A DNA stretch of 64,000 nucleotides from Gammaproteobacteria bacterium (GCA_021773835.1 JAJFJQ010000073.1:496001-560000), one strand, 5' to 3'. Positions 41,442-52,052 are shown, numbered from the stretch's first letter. A program made the numbers and translations. The notes: generated by a model not told the origin, from the sequence alone.

Positions 41442-43052
41442 TTAACTAAAATCTCCAGCGCGCAGGATTGTCCCGCGAGCATAGTTCTTGTCGTCACGAT
41501 TGGGATAGTCCAGTGTGTAGTGAAGGCCGCGACTCTCTTTTCGTTTCAAGGCCGAGCGAATAATTAATTCTGCAACCTGCACTAGGTTTCTTAGCTCGAT
41601 TAGATCGCCGGTGATACGGAAATTTCCGTAAAACTCACTGATTTCATTATGCAATAGATCGACACGGTTGCGGGCGCGTTCGAGCCGCTTGTTACTCCGG
41701 ACGATGCCAACGTAGTCCCACATAAAGCGGCGTAACTCGTCCCAATTATGCGCAACGACAATCTCTTCATCGGCATCAGTAACCTGACTGTCGTCCCAGT
41801 CAGGAATATGGTCGGGTTGTTCAATCTTCTGCAGGTCGGACAGTATGCGTGCTGCCGCCGAATCTGCGAGGACGAGGCACTCTAGGAGAGAATTGCTGGC
41901 CATCCGATTTGCACCATGCAGTCCGGTGCAGGCGACCTCGCCGACGGCAAATAAATTATTGAGCGAAGTTCGCCCGAAAACATCTGTCACGACACCCCCG
42001 CATAAATAGTGCGCTGCCGGTACCGCGGGAATCGGGCTAGTAGTGATATCAATCCCAAACGATGCGCATCGTTCCAGGACCGTAGGAAAGTGATCGCGTA
42101 AAAATGCGGCGGGCTTATGCGTAACATCAACGAAGACGTGCTCCGCACCGGAGCGTTTCATCTCATGGTCGATTGCCCGGGCTACGATATCGCGCGGCGC
42201 GAGCTCTTGACGTTCATCGTAGTTGTGCATGAAAGGCTCACCGGACTGCAATAACAGCCGCCCACCTTCGCCACGCAACGCCTCGGTCAACAGGAATGAC
42301 TTTGCCTTCGGGTGGTACAAGCAAGTCGGGTGAAATTGCACGAATTCCATGTTCGCCACCGCACATCCGGCGCGCCATGCCATCGCAATTCCATCGCCGG
42401 TCGCCACATCTGGGTTACTCGTATAGAGGTAAACTTTGCCCGCGCCGCCAGTAGTCAGCACACTGCATTTGGCGGTGATGGTCCGTACGACATTGTTGTC
42501 CAAATCGAGCACATAGGCGCCTACGCACCGATCCGGGGTAATACCGAGTTTGGCCAGTGTTATTAGGTCAACCGCCATGTAGCGTTCGAAGATGCTGATC
42601 CCAGGATGAGCGCGAACCTGTTCGACCAAAGTGGTTTCAATTGCACGACCAGTTGCGTCCGCCGCATGCACCACCCGGCGCCGGCTATGGCCCCCCTCTC
42701 TGGTCAAATGAAAGTCGATCGTCCCGTCTGGTGATTCCTGCGTCGTAAAGGGCACACCGTGGTCGATCAGCCACTGGATCCTATCGCGGCCGCGCTGGAC
42801 AATGAATTCGACCACATCCACATCACACAAGCCGCCGCCGGCATCTAGGGTATCGGAGACATGGGATTCGATTGAATCCGCCTGGTCAACGACCGCCGAG
42901 ACGCCACCTTGTGCATATAAGGTCGCGCTTTCCTCGATGGCTGCTTTTGACACGACTGCAACGCGTACATGCGCAGCCAAACTTAGAGCAAGGCTAAGGC
43001 CTGATGCACCGCTACCGATTACCAGCACATCGAAGTTAGATGGGGCTGTCAT
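41442..43052 (-). CDS. nadB: L-aspartate oxidase
   Basis: A 536-residue FAD enzyme oxidising aspartate to iminoaspartate, the first step of NAD synthesis. The N-terminal dinucleotide motif is [15 protein letters not shown]. Substrate and FAD motifs include [11 protein letters not shown] near 45, [18 protein letters not shown] near 115, and [21 protein letters not shown] near 365. The helical C-terminal domain is complete. Divergence from rpoE is the classical gammaproteobacterial arrangement. No nadA or nadC is nearby. Confidence 0.96.
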   Translation of the reverse strand: MTAPSNFDVLVIGSGASGLSLALSLAAHVRVAVVSKAAIEESATLYAQGGVSAVVDQADSIESHVSDTLDAGGGLCDVDVVEFIVQRGRDRIQWLIDHGVPFTTQESPDGTIDFHLTREGGHSRRRVVHAADATGRAIETTLVEQVRAHPGISIFERYMAVDLITLAKLGITPDRCVGAYVLDLDNNVVRTITAKCSVLTTGGAGKVYLYTSNPDVATGDGIAMAWRAGCAVANMEFVQFHPTCLYHPKAKSFLLTEALRGEGGRLLLQSGEPFMHNYDERQELAPRDIVARAIDHEMKRSGAEHVFVDVTHKPAAFLRDHFPTVLERCASFGIDITTSPIPAVPAAHYLCGGVVTDVFGRTSLNNLFAVGEVACTGLHGANRMASNSLLECLVLADSAAARILSDLQKIEQPDHIPDWDDSQVTDADEEIVVAHNWDELRRFMWDYVGIVRSNKRLERARNRVDLLHNEISEFYGNFRITGDLIELRNLVQVAELIIRSALKRKESRGLHYTLDYPNRDDKNYARGTILRAGDFS

Positions 43053-43238
43053 TAGCCCGAATCGCCCTTAATCGGTGCCGCCGACGCGATGAATGTCTGA
43101 CGAACGCAACAGTTACTTGATACAATCGGTCGAAAACAACGATAACTAACCCTAATCCCGAAACTAATTGCGTATCCGATGGTCTATGCCTCTGATTACT
43201 ATCCGGTGTTGCGTCCATAATACAGGGAGACGGCCCTG

Positions 43239-43817
43239 ATGAGCGATAGCTACACCGACAAAGAGCTGGTTCAACGTGTACAGCAAGGTGACAAAAAGTC
43301 CTTTGACCTTCTTGTTCTCAAATACCAAAATCGGATCATTAAGCTGGTCTCGCGTTATGTGCGCGAGCCCAGCGACGCAATGGACGTCGCCCAGGAAGCG
43401 TTTCTTAAGGCCTATCGCGCACTACCGAATTTTCGCGGGGATAGCGCCTTTTACACCTGGCTTTATCGGATCGCCATCAATACTGCGAAGAACCACCTGG
43501 TTTCATTATCGCGCCGGCCGGCTGAGGCGCATCTTGAAAACTCAGATGGCGAACAAATGGACGTTGAGGAACTGCAAAAAGACATTGCGACTCCCGAGAA
43601 TCTGTTGCTTGCTGATGAAATCAAGCACACGATATTGGACGCGATGCGCAAATTACCGGAGGATCTCAGAGTTGCCATCACTCTGCGCGAGGTCGACGGG
43701 TTGACGTATGAGGAGATCGCGGAAGCAATGGATTGTCCAATTGGGACAGTCCGCTCGAGAATCTTTCGAGCGCGAGAAGCGGTGGATCTAAAATTGAAGC
43801 CGCTGTTACAGCATTGA
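43239..43817 (+). CDS. rpoE: RNA polymerase sigma factor RpoE (AlgU)
   Basis: A 192-residue group-IV (ECF) sigma factor for envelope stress. Region 2 (residues 20-90) has DAMDVAQEAFLKAYRALPNFRGDSAFYTWLYRIA, of which the core DVAQEAFLKAYR and FYTWLYRIA are diagnostic. Region 4 (about 130-185) contains LPEDLRVAITLREVDGLTYEEIAEAM with the helix-turn-helix. It is followed 14 bases later by the anti-sigma factor. I did not find a convincing sigma-E autoregulatory promoter (GAACTT...TCTGA) in the 186-base divergent region. Confidence 0.95.
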   Translation: MSDSYTDKELVQRVQQGDKKSFDLLVLKYQNRIIKLVSRYVREPSDAMDVAQEAFLKAYRALPNFRGDSAFYTWLYRIAINTAKNHLVSLSRRPAEAHLENSDGEQMDVEELQKDIATPENLLLADEIKHTILDAMRKLPEDLRVAITLREVDGLTYEEIAEAMDCPIGTVRSRIFRAREAVDLKLKPLLQH

Positions 43818-43831
43818 TTAGGGCGAATGCT

Positions 43832-44446
43832 ATGAAAACTGATCATGAATCCTTGTCTGCCGTTGTCGACGGCGAGTTAGACAAATCTGAAACCAAAGTA
43901 CTACAGAGTATTGCGGTTGATGACCGATCTCGCGCCACATGGGCGCGTTACCATCTCATCGGCGATGTCCTGCGAGATAGCTTAACGGATGTCGCGCCGG
44001 CAGCATTTTCTGAAAGGCTGCGAACTGACGTCGAGCAAGAGCCGACTATGCTACTGCCGCGGGCTGTTGAACGACCTTGGTTAAAACCGGTTGCTGGATT
44101 TGCTATCGCAGCCTCAGTCGCCGCAATCGCAGTCCTCGGGATCCAACAGAACAATATCGCCCCAGGCCTTGGCGATGCGACCGAGCTAGTGGCCGATTCA
44201 CCGGCATCCCTGCCGGCGCCGGTGGCGGTTACCGTGACGGACCAACAAATTGCGAAGGCGCAGGAACCACTCAATCCAGTCTCAGGTTCAATCCAGACGC
44301 AGGAACCGCTCAATCCAGCCTCAGGTTCAATCCAGACGCAGCGTCGATTAAATGGTTATTTAGTGAAATTCAATGAGCAACGTTCGAGCCTCGGTGTGCC
44401 TGGCGTTAATCCGTATGTACGCATTGTTGGCTTTGAATCTGAATAA
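43832..44446 (+). CDS. rseA: Anti-sigma-E factor RseA (MucA)
   Basis: A 204-residue single-pass membrane protein holding RpoE inactive. The cytoplasmic anti-sigma domain begins ESLSAVVDGELDKSE and includes WARYHLIGDVLRD. One membrane helix follows at about 88-106 (KPVAGFAIAASVAAIAVLGI). The periplasmic tail ends RLNGYLVKFNEQ...NPYVRIVGFE, like MucA/RseA of non-enteric species. A 13-residue unit is tandemly repeated in the periplasmic linker (144-169). Release of RpoE would need regulated proteolysis by a DegS-type protease and RseP, neither in this window. Confidence 0.9.
   Translation: MKTDHESLSAVVDGELDKSETKVLQSIAVDDRSRATWARYHLIGDVLRDSLTDVAPAAFSERLRTDVEQEPTMLLPRAVERPWLKPVAGFAIAASVAAIAVLGIQQNNIAPGLGDATELVADSPASLPAPVAVTVTDQQIAKAQEPLNPVSGSIQTQEPLNPASGSIQTQRRLNGYLVKFNEQRSSLGVPGVNPYVRIVGFESE
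44261..44338 (+). repeat. 39-bp tandem repeat inside rseA
   Basis: Two direct copies of a 39-base unit (44261-44299 and 44300-44338) encode QEPLNPVSGSIQT and QEPLNPASGSIQT. They differ at two bases only, so the duplication looks recent. It lies in the periplasmic linker of RseA and keeps the frame. Confidence 0.9.
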
Positions 44447-45437
44447 TCTCCAATTGCACCAGCGACCGATATGCGTTGGCATCGCGATAATGCTGCTGCT
44501 CTGCGCCGGCGTGCCGACGGCAACGGAATCACTCACGGCATCAGAATTGATGCAACGCATGCGGTCCGCAACCGACACCTTAAACTACGACGGCATCTTC
44601 ATATATCAAAGAGGGTCGCAGATTGATGCGATGCGGGTGATCCATAAGTTCGACGGCCGCGGAGAACGTGAGCGTCTCGTGTCGCTCTCCGGCCCCCCAC
44701 GAGAAGTCATTCGCGACGGCCAACGCGTTACTTGTTTCTTGGCTGATGATCGCGAGGTAAGAGTTGACAGAAGTGAACCTCGCGACTTTTTGTCGGTTGG
44801 TCTCGACGAACCGATAGAATATTTGGCGGAAAGTTACACATTCAATATTGCAGGTGAAGATCGCGTAGCTGGCAGAACGGCGACCGCCATCAACATTCTG
44901 CCAAAGGAGCGCAACCGGTACGGCTATCAACTTTGGATCGATGACGAGTCCAATTTACTGTTGAAGTCAGTGATACTGAACCGCAGCGGACAATCGCTCG
45001 AGCAAGTTCAATTTGTTCAGCTGAGCGTCAGCGAGCATCTACCGGATGCGTTGTTCGAGACCGAAATCGAAGGTGAAGGATTTACGTGGTATACGGATTC
45101 CAGCCCAGACAACTCGGCTGCTTCGGTGGTTGAAACCTCCGGCTGGGCCGTTCGATGGTTGCCGGCAGGATTTAAGATGCGCAATCATAAGGTGCAAACC
45201 ATGTACGAGAGTGATATGCCCGTTAGTCATATGGTGTACTCTGACGGACTAGCTATGGTCTCAGTTTTCGTTGAAAAACTGATGGATAAATCCGACTCCC
45301 TGCAAGGCTTTTCATCAATGGGAGCGGTAAACGCGTTTAGCCGGGTTGCTGAAAATTACCAAATAACTGTTGTCGGAGAAGTACCGCTGCCGATGGTTCG
45401 TCAGATTGCAAGTTCAGTCGAACACCAGACCCATTAG
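44415..45437 (+). CDS. rseB: Sigma-E regulatory protein RseB (MucB)
   Basis: A periplasmic lipoprotein-fold sensor that binds RseA and shields it from cleavage until mislocalised LPS or lipids displace it. The hydrophobic export signal (VGIAIMLLLCAG) is followed by the mature domain with LNYDGIFIYQRGSQIDAMRV. A C-terminal domain begins at TSGWAVRWLPAGFKM and ends at PLPMVRQIA. The start is uncertain. ATG 44415 overlaps rseA by 32 bases and ATG 44373 by 74. TTG 44454, just after the rseA stop, would give the neatest signal peptide. rseC is absent downstream. Confidence 0.9.
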   Translation: MYALLALNLNNLQLHQRPICVGIAIMLLLCAGVPTATESLTASELMQRMRSATDTLNYDGIFIYQRGSQIDAMRVIHKFDGRGERERLVSLSGPPREVIRDGQRVTCFLADDREVRVDRSEPRDFLSVGLDEPIEYLAESYTFNIAGEDRVAGRTATAINILPKERNRYGYQLWIDDESNLLLKSVILNRSGQSLEQVQFVQLSVSEHLPDALFETEIEGEGFTWYTDSSPDNSAASVVETSGWAVRWLPAGFKMRNHKVQTMYESDMPVSHMVYSDGLAMVSVFVEKLMDKSDSLQGFSSMGAVNAFSRVAENYQITVVGEVPLPMVRQIASSVEHQTH

Positions 45438-45454
45438 CACGATAAGTTATCGAT

Positions 45455-46924
45455 ATGAGATTATCTAAATTACTGATGTTGTTGTGGCGCAAAATTCCAT
45501 TCGCCGCATTCGCAGCTGTGCTCGCAACAATACTGCTAACCGCTGAAGCTGCACCTGTGAAAGGCTTGCCTGATTTTACGAAACTGGTGAACGCAAACCG
45601 CGCTGCCGTCGTGAATATCGGCACGACCGGCACCCGCCGCCCAATGCGAGAGCGCCGACCAGGGCCAACGCCACCGGAAGGCGCGCCGGGCGAAGACAAT
45701 CCGCTGCAGGACTTCTTTGAACGCTTTTTCGGTGAACGGCCGCCGGGTGGAAACGGTGGTGCCCAGCCCCATTCCTCGCTTGGTTCCGGATTCATCATCT
45801 CGGAAGATGGATATGTTGTCTCGAACTATCATGTCGTACGCGAAGCAGATGAAATAATTGTCCGTCTGAGCGACCGTCGCGAATACGTCGCCAAGATTGT
45901 TGGCACCGATCCGCGGAGTGATATTGCGGTCCTTAAGGTTGAAGCAGAAAAGCCACTTCCCGCATTGAAACTCGGCAAATCGAGCAATCTCCAAGTAGGA
46001 GAGTGGGTGCTTGCGATTGGCTCACCATTTGGCTTCGATCATTCTGTAACCGCAGGTATCGTTAGCGCCAAAGGCCGCAGCCTCCCCAATGAAAACTATG
46101 TTCCATTTATCCAGACCGATGTGGCGATCAATCCAGGGAACTCGGGCGGACCTTTGTTCAATCTAAATGGCGAGGTCGTGGGGGTTAATTCGCAGATTTA
46201 TAGCCGCACCGGTGGATTTATGGGGCTCTCATTCGCGATCCCGATTGATGTTGTATTAAATGTCTATACTCAGCTTCGTGAAAAAGGCACGGTCACGCGA
46301 GGCTGGCTTGGCGTGCTCATCCAAGATGTAACACGAGAATTGGCCGAGTCGTTCAAGATGAAAAAGCCTTATGGCGCTTTGGTGTCGAAGGTATTGCCCG
46401 ACAGCCCTGCAGCCGCTGCTGGTTTTAAGGCGGGCGACGTCATCGTCAAGTTTAATAATCAAGAAATCGAACTTTCCGCTGAATTACCTCCGCTAGTGGG
46501 TAAGGCGGCGGTAGGTGGTAAAACGCCGGTCGAAGTGATCCGTGAAGGTACAAAGAAGCACTTGGATGTGAAAATTGGAGAGCTACCGAGCGACGACGAC
46601 CTAGAGGTAGCCCATAAAGACAGTGACAAAAAGCAATCAAATAAAAGGTTGAGTGCCAGCGTGCGCGACTTGACGAACGTGGAACGGCAGAGACTCGAAG
46701 CGCCGGGAGGCGTAATGGTAGAAAGCGTTGAACCGGGTCCCGCGTTTGACGCAGGGTTGCGTGCGGGCGACATCATCTTGCAAATAAACTCCCAGACCGT
46801 CGCCAGTGCAAGCAACTTCAATAAAGTGGTTGATGGCCTCAAGGCTAATACTAGCGTCCCAGTATTAATTCATCGCCAAGGCGGGCCCTTATTTCTAGCG
46901 ATGAAAATACCAGCTGACGGTTAG
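45455..46924 (+). CDS. Periplasmic serine protease DegP/MucD-like
   Basis: A 489-residue HtrA-family protease and chaperone of the periplasm. A signal peptide ends near AEAAP (about residue 32). The catalytic triad is His126 (SNYHVV), Asp156 (RSDIAVLKV) and Ser230 (NPGNSGGPL). Two PDZ domains follow (about 275-365 and 395-485; RGWLGVLIQDV and GVMVESVEPGPAFDAGLRAGDIIL). A proline/arginine-rich insertion (MRERRPGPTPPEG) precedes the protease core. Location directly after rseB is the mucD arrangement of pseudomonads, so it belongs to the sigma-E response. Confidence 0.93.
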   Translation: MRLSKLLMLLWRKIPFAAFAAVLATILLTAEAAPVKGLPDFTKLVNANRAAVVNIGTTGTRRPMRERRPGPTPPEGAPGEDNPLQDFFERFFGERPPGGNGGAQPHSSLGSGFIISEDGYVVSNYHVVREADEIIVRLSDRREYVAKIVGTDPRSDIAVLKVEAEKPLPALKLGKSSNLQVGEWVLAIGSPFGFDHSVTAGIVSAKGRSLPNENYVPFIQTDVAINPGNSGGPLFNLNGEVVGVNSQIYSRTGGFMGLSFAIPIDVVLNVYTQLREKGTVTRGWLGVLIQDVTRELAESFKMKKPYGALVSKVLPDSPAAAAGFKAGDVIVKFNNQEIELSAELPPLVGKAAVGGKTPVEVIREGTKKHLDVKIGELPSDDDLEVAHKDSDKKQSNKRLSASVRDLTNVERQRLEAPGGVMVESVEPGPAFDAGLRAGDIILQINSQTVASASNFNKVVDGLKANTSVPVLIHRQGGPLFLAMKIPADG

Positions 46925-46934
46925 TTCGAACGAA

Positions 46935-47183
46935 GTGAAATCGCTGACGTTATTCACGCGTCAACAATGTGCGCTATGTGACAACATGGTACTTGCCCTA
47001 GAAGTACTGCGTCCGCGCTATAAATTTGCGTACGAGAAGGTCGATATTGATATTAATGACGCGTTAAAAGAGCGGTACGGCTTGCGAGTACCGGTTTTGG
47101 TGGACGGTAGACACGAAATTTGCGCCGGCCATTGCGAACCCACCATTCTCGAAGCCTATTTCTCGACGACCGCAGACCAATAA
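46935..47183 (+). CDS. Glutaredoxin-like (DUF836) family protein
   Basis: An 82-residue thioredoxin-fold protein with the redox pair CALC (residues 12-15) at the start of the first helix and the cis-proline segment VPVLVDG, as in the YruB/DUF836 glutaredoxin-like family. It starts at GTG, 10 bases after the protease stop, and is likely co-transcribed. It may be a cytoplasmic disulfide reductase; no partner is known. A copy of this gene between mucD and lepA occurs in several gammaproteobacteria (from memory). Confidence 0.85.
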   Translation: MKSLTLFTRQQCALCDNMVLALEVLRPRYKFAYEKVDIDINDALKERYGLRVPVLVDGRHEICAGHCEPTILEAYFSTTADQ

Positions 47184-47320
47184 GCAAACCCATCAATCTC
47201 ACCGCTCTGCATCACGCTCGGGCTGTCGCCGCTGGTCCGCGTGGGATAGAATCGCGCCGGTTAGATGTACGCACCCTTAGTCCACTCCTTAGTTAGAGGT
47301 CGAGCGCCTCTCGGTTACGC

Positions 47321-49117
47321 ATGCAACAAATCAGAAATTTTTCGATCATTGCGCATATAGACCATGGCAAGTCGACGCTTGCCGATCGATTTATCCAGAT
47401 CTGTGGTGGGCTGGAAGAACGCGAAATGGCCGAGCAAGTCCTCGATTCAATGGACCTCGAGCGCGAGCGCGGGATCACAATTAAAGCGCAGAGCGTGAGC
47501 CTTCAATATCAAGCACACAGTGGCGTGTCCTATCAGTTGAATTTCATTGACACGCCGGGCCACGTCGACTTTAGCTATGAGGTGTCACGATCGCTGGCCG
47601 CATGTGACGGTGCGCTGCTGGTTGTTGATTCATCACAAGGTGTAGAGGCGCAAACTGTCGCGAATTGCCATACTGCGGTAGATCAGGGTCTTGAAGTGAT
47701 CCCAGTGCTTAACAAGATCGACCTGCCTGCTGCGGATCCCGATCGCGTCGCGCAGGAAATCGAAGACATCATAGGTATCGACTCCACCGATGCGCTAAAA
47801 ATAAGCGCCAAATCCGGCGACGGCATCATCGCGTTGCTCGAGCAGCTGGTGCAGAAAGTCCCAGCACCGAGCGGTGATCCCAACGCACCACTCAAAGCAC
47901 TTATAATCGACTCATGGTTCGACAATTATCTCGGCGTGGTGTCGTTAGTACGTATCGTCGATGGCGTCTTGGAAGGCGGAGCTCGGATCATGATGATGTC
48001 CATTGGCCGAGTCGTTATGGCCGATCAAGTCGGCATCTTTACGCCAAAGCGTGTGCGGAAAGATCGCTTATCTGCCGGTGAGGTAGGTTTTCTTGTTGCC
48101 GGCGTTAAGGATATTGGTGGAGCACCCGTCGGCGATACTGTAACAACCGCGCAGAATCCCGCAACAACGGCATTGCCTGGATTTCAGCAGTCGAAACCTA
48201 ACGTATTCGCAGGGCTGTATCCCATCGATTCGGGTGACTATGAGGCATTTCGCGAAGCGTTAGCTAAACTTCGCTTAAACGATGCTGCATTACATTATGA
48301 ACCGGAGACTTCCGAGGCGCTTGGTTTCGGTTTCCGTTGTGGTTTTCTCGGCATGTTACACATGGAGATAATTCAAGAGCGACTCGAACGCGAATACGAA
48401 ATAGAACTTATTACAACTGCACCAACGGTTATCTACGAAGTTATCAGTACCGATGGCACGTCGCATTACATTGATAACCCCGCGCAGTTGCCGGCGCCCA
48501 ATCTAATTGCAGAGGTGCGGGAGCCTATTATTCAGGCGGACATACTAACTCCGCAGGAATACTTAGGCGCCGTCATGAATCTTTGCATCGAAAAACGAGG
48601 GCTGCAGACAAAGCTAAATTTTCTGACGAGCCAAGTTGCAATTAGTTTCGAATTGCCGATGAGCGAAATGGTTGTAGATTTTTTCGATCGCCTGAAATCG
48701 GCGACCCGCGGTTATGCATCAATGGATTACAGTTTCATTCGCTACCAACCGGCAGACGTCGTGAAAGTTGACGTACAAATCAACGGAGAGCGAGTTGACG
48801 CATTGTCTGTCATTGTTCATCGCGAACAATCGACGCGAAAGGGCCGCGACCTGGCTAGCCGAATGCGTGAAATAATTCCGCGTCAAATGTTCGATGTTGC
48901 GATTCAAGCAGCGATTGGTTCAAAGATAATCGCGCGTGAAAATGTCAAAGCCTTACGCAAAAACGTCACGGCAAAATGTTATGGTGGCGACATTTCGCGT
49001 AAACGAAAACTGCTGGAAAAGCAAAAGGAAGGGAAAAAACGTATGAAGCGTGTTGGATCAGTCGAAATCCCACAGGAAGCCTTCATGGCTATTTTGGGCG
49101 TAGGAAACAAAAAGTGA
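47321..49117 (+). CDS. lepA: Translation elongation factor 4 (LepA)
   Basis: A 598-residue ribosome-associated GTPase that back-translocates or helps initiation. G1 is [13 protein letters not shown] (near residue 10), G2/G3 lie in [13 protein letters not shown] and DTPGHVDF, G4 is NKID. Domain II, III and V resemble EF-G, and the unique C-terminal domain has [25 protein letters not shown]. Length is standard. A TAGAAT -10 (47247-47252) with a poor -35 and a short GAGG...CCTC inverted repeat lie in the 137-base leader. Confidence 0.97.
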   Translation: MQQIRNFSIIAHIDHGKSTLADRFIQICGGLEEREMAEQVLDSMDLERERGITIKAQSVSLQYQAHSGVSYQLNFIDTPGHVDFSYEVSRSLAACDGALLVVDSSQGVEAQTVANCHTAVDQGLEVIPVLNKIDLPAADPDRVAQEIEDIIGIDSTDALKISAKSGDGIIALLEQLVQKVPAPSGDPNAPLKALIIDSWFDNYLGVVSLVRIVDGVLEGGARIMMMSIGRVVMADQVGIFTPKRVRKDRLSAGEVGFLVAGVKDIGGAPVGDTVTTAQNPATTALPGFQQSKPNVFAGLYPIDSGDYEAFREALAKLRLNDAALHYEPETSEALGFGFRCGFLGMLHMEIIQERLEREYEIELITTAPTVIYEVISTDGTSHYIDNPAQLPAPNLIAEVREPIIQADILTPQEYLGAVMNLCIEKRGLQTKLNFLTSQVAISFELPMSEMVVDFFDRLKSATRGYASMDYSFIRYQPADVVKVDVQINGERVDALSVIVHREQSTRKGRDLASRMREIIPRQMFDVAIQAAIGSKIIARENVKALRKNVTAKCYGGDISRKRKLLEKQKEGKKRMKRVGSVEIPQEAFMAILGVGNKK

Positions 49118-49938
49118 TATTTGATTTTTCGGCAATAATGGTCCTTCTCGTTGCTGGCAGCGGAGCAATCTGGGCTATAGATGCGTTATTTTTTGCGCCG
49201 AAACGATATGCGACCGCCACGGCGGCACAAAGCGCCTCCGATGCTGACGCAAAGGCAGTTGTCGGTCGGATCCCACCACCGGCGCCGCCGGTAGTTGTCG
49301 ATTATGCACGGTCATTTTTTCCCGTATTTTTAATTGTCCTGATATTGAGATCGTTTATCGTCGAGCCGTTTCGGATACCGTCAGGCTCGATGATTCCGAC
49401 ATTACTAGTTGGCGATTTTATTTTGGTAAACAAATTCAACTACGGTATCCGCCTACCACTTATCAATAAAAAAGTGATTGAGATTGGCGCACCTGCGAGA
49501 GGCGATGTCGTTGTATTTCGATATCCACTCGATCCATCGACGCCTTATATCAAACGTGTAGTTGGCATACCTGGTGACAAAATTAATTTTCGGGACAAGC
49601 GGTTGTATATAAATGACGAAGAAATCAACTACAAGCATATTGGCACCTATGTCGGGCTCAAATCGTCCGCACAACACACGGGTTCAAAGCTGGCTGAAGA
49701 GGATCTCCTCGGTTACGACCACCAAATTTTGCTTACCCCGAGAACCCACAACCAGACCTTCGAAGGGGTAGTCCCGGCGGAAAGCTACTTCGTCCTCGGC
49801 GACAATCGCGATAACAGCAAGGATTCCCGCTATTGGGGCTATGTGCCCGATGCCAATCTGGTTGGCCGTGCATTTATGATTTGGATGAACTGGGATAATG
49901 GGCCGGAAGTAGGGCGCATCGGCTCGAAAATTCGCTAA
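49114..49938 (+). CDS. lepB: Signal peptidase I
   Basis: A 274-residue inner membrane protease cutting signal peptides from exported proteins. Two membrane helices (about 3-22 and 68-82) bracket a cytoplasmic loop. The catalytic dyad is Ser92 (PSGSMIPT) and Lys147 ([11 protein letters not shown]), and the C-terminal box [17 protein letters not shown] is complete. It starts at GTG overlapping the lepA stop by 4 bases (GTGA). Confidence 0.96.
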   Translation: MIFDFSAIMVLLVAGSGAIWAIDALFFAPKRYATATAAQSASDADAKAVVGRIPPPAPPVVVDYARSFFPVFLIVLILRSFIVEPFRIPSGSMIPTLLVGDFILVNKFNYGIRLPLINKKVIEIGAPARGDVVVFRYPLDPSTPYIKRVVGIPGDKINFRDKRLYINDEEINYKHIGTYVGLKSSAQHTGSKLAEEDLLGYDHQILLTPRTHNQTFEGVVPAESYFVLGDNRDNSKDSRYWGYVPDANLVGRAFMIWMNWDNGPEVGRIGSKIR

Positions 49939-50046
49939 GACCGCAGGCCTTGGCGTAGGATATCCCAACATCGAGGAAGATAGAGGAAGTTCGAATAGGT
50001 TAGGGCGACGGTGAGACGCGCAAAACGAATCAATCAGGAGGACATT

Positions 50047-50448
50047 ATGAGTCGAAAGTATCCACAAGCAGGCGTTACCTTAAGCGGACTTATCTATGTT
50101 TGCATCATCCTCGGTATCGCAGCAGTCACTGCCATGAAACTGTTCCCACTTTACAACGAAAAAACGAAAGTCGATTTCTCCCTTGAAAAGGTTGCTAGCC
50201 AGCGCGAATCGGCGAAGATGAGCAAGAGCGAAATCGTGCGACTAATCATGCGTCAATTTGAGGTGTCGGAAGTCCGTCGGTGGTCTACTTCCGAATTCGC
50301 GAAGGTCCTAAAAATAGAAAAACTGAAAGGCGGACGGGGCAAGGTGATGAAACTACAATACGAAGTCCGCGGGCCTTTTTTTGGAGAATTGGACGTCGTT
50401 CTGAAATATGACCGGACACTAAAGCTGGGGGAGCCGGTAACGGATTAA
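50047..50448 (+). CDS. DUF4845 family membrane protein
   Basis: A 133-residue protein with an N-terminal type-IV-pilin-like or single membrane segment (QAGVTLSGLIYVCIILGIAAVTAMK, core only) and a small periplasmic domain. This family sits between lepB and rnc in many gammaproteobacteria. Its role is not established. AGGAGG lies 5 bases before the chosen ATG; an upstream in-frame start would add 12 residues without membrane character. Confidence 0.85.
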   Translation: MSRKYPQAGVTLSGLIYVCIILGIAAVTAMKLFPLYNEKTKVDFSLEKVASQRESAKMSKSEIVRLIMRQFEVSEVRRWSTSEFAKVLKIEKLKGGRGKVMKLQYEVRGPFFGELDVVLKYDRTLKLGEPVTD

Positions 50449-50482
50449 AGACCAGTTAGAGTTCGGCAGTTCCAGTAACGAC

Positions 50483-51145
50483 GTGGGTGACTTTCTCGAT
50501 TACCGTTTTGGCGACCCCGCATTACTGCAACAAGCGCTGACCCATCGCAGTGCAAGCAGCGAAAACAATGAACGCTTGGAGTTTCTAGGCGACGCGATTC
50601 TTGGCCAAGTAATAGCGGACTACCTGTATCGCCATTTTCCAGACGCCGACGAGGGGCAGCTCACCCGCACTAGGGCTGTGCTCGTCAATAAAGATACACT
50701 TGCCTCGGTCGCACGTACGATTGATCTCGGGGAAAAAATTATTTTGGGCGAAGGGGAATTGAAGAGTGGCGGGTGGCGCCGCGATTCAATTCTGTCGAAT
50801 ACCCTAGAGGCGTTGATTGGCGCGATCTACTTGGACGGCGGTTTGGACGCCTGCGCCAAGCAGTTGTCGATCTGGTATGCGCCTACTTTGAGTAAGATCG
50901 ACCCTGCACAGGCACACAAGGATGCAAAAACTCAGCTCCAGGAATATTTGCAAGGACGGGGCTTCCCATTACCGTCCTATGTATCGGTAGCCGTCACCGG
51001 ACCAGCGCATGATCAAAGTTTCACTATTGAATGTCGTGCCGACTCAATCTCGAATCCAGTTACTGCAGAAGGTAAAAGCCGCCGTATTGCCGAGCAACGT
51101 GCGGCAGCATTGATGCTCAAATGTATTGAAAAGGCCGACGAATGA
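50483..51145 (+). CDS. rnc: Ribonuclease III
   Basis: A 220-residue double-strand-specific endoribonuclease processing rRNA precursors and many mRNAs. The RNase III signature NERLEFLGDAILG (about 30-42) carries the metal ligands, and a second set is in NTLEALIGAIYLDGG. The C-terminal dsRNA-binding domain (about 150-220) begins DAKTQLQEYLQGRG. It starts at GTG and overlaps era by 4 bases, the usual coupling. Confidence 0.96.
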   Translation: MGDFLDYRFGDPALLQQALTHRSASSENNERLEFLGDAILGQVIADYLYRHFPDADEGQLTRTRAVLVNKDTLASVARTIDLGEKIILGEGELKSGGWRRDSILSNTLEALIGAIYLDGGLDACAKQLSIWYAPTLSKIDPAQAHKDAKTQLQEYLQGRGFPLPSYVSVAVTGPAHDQSFTIECRADSISNPVTAEGKSRRIAEQRAAALMLKCIEKADE

Positions 51146-52038
51146 ACGAGTCGAATGCTCGGTATGGAACAATCGCCATAGTCGGGCGGCCTAATGTCGG
51201 CAAATCGACCTTATTAAACAGTATTGTTGGCCAAAAGATCAGCATAACCTCGCGGAAACCTCAGACAACTTGGCAGCAAATCCTTGGGGTCATCACGATC
51301 GGCGAAGCACAAATGGTGTTTGTTGATACGCCAGGCTGGCAATATCGGCCGCAACGTCAAATAAACCGATTGATGAACCGTCAAATCAATGCCGCCCTAG
51401 GCAACGTCGACGTCGTTGTGATGGTTGCCGATGCGCGGGAGTGGCACCTCGATGACGATAACGTTATTGGCTTGTTCGAGACGATGCCGTGCCGAAAACT
51501 ATTAGCGTTAAATAAGCACGACCAAGTATCGGATAAGACGCGAATGCTCCCGTTGATTGCAGACGTGGAGGCACGCCATCAGTTCGACGAGATAGTGCCG
51601 ACGAATGCCCTTCGGCATGACAATGTGGATGCGCTCGTCGAATTGATCACTTCAGCATTACCAATTCAGCCACATCAGTTTCCCGACGATCAGCTAACAC
51701 CACATAGTGAACGATTTTTAGTTGCTGAATTGATTCGCGAAAAATTGATCCGCGGACTGGGCGAAGAGCTTCCTTATGCCGTCTCGGTTGTAATCGAAAC
51801 ATTTCGCGATACCGGTGCCGCGATTGAAATAAACGCCGAGATTTGGGTGGAACGCGAGGGGCAGAAAGGGATCGTGATCGGCGCGAAAGGCGGGCGCTTA
51901 AAATCGATCGCGTCCGCTGCTCGAGTCGACATTGAAAATTTGCTGCAGCGCAAAGTTTTTCTCCAGACGTGGGTAAAGATTAAGGGTAAGTGGACCGACG
52001 ATCTGAACGCACTACGAGAACTTAAGCTGACCGATTAG
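51142..52038 (+). CDS. era: GTPase Era
   Basis: A 298-residue essential GTPase that binds the 3' end of 16S rRNA in 30S assembly. G1 is GRPNVGKST (near residue 15), G3 DTPGW, and G4 is NKHD rather than the usual NKVD, a mild variation. G2 is in RKPQTTWQQILG, with Trp-Gln where RHRI is common. The C-terminal KH domain has GQKGIVIGAKGGRLKSI, with one extra residue around the GxxG loop compared with E. coli. All should still be functional. Confidence 0.95.
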   Translation: MNESNARYGTIAIVGRPNVGKSTLLNSIVGQKISITSRKPQTTWQQILGVITIGEAQMVFVDTPGWQYRPQRQINRLMNRQINAALGNVDVVVMVADAREWHLDDDNVIGLFETMPCRKLLALNKHDQVSDKTRMLPLIADVEARHQFDEIVPTNALRHDNVDALVELITSALPIQPHQFPDDQLTPHSERFLVAELIREKLIRGLGEELPYAVSVVIETFRDTGAAIEINAEIWVEREGQKGIVIGAKGGRLKSIASAARVDIENLLQRKVFLQTWVKIKGKWTDDLNALRELKLTD

Positions 52039-52052
52039 TACCGGATTCGCGC

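Noticed and set aside
43053-43238. Search for a sigma-E type promoter before rpoE (GAAACT and TCTGA are both present).
   Set aside because: The two boxes are 25 bases apart, too far for an ECF promoter.
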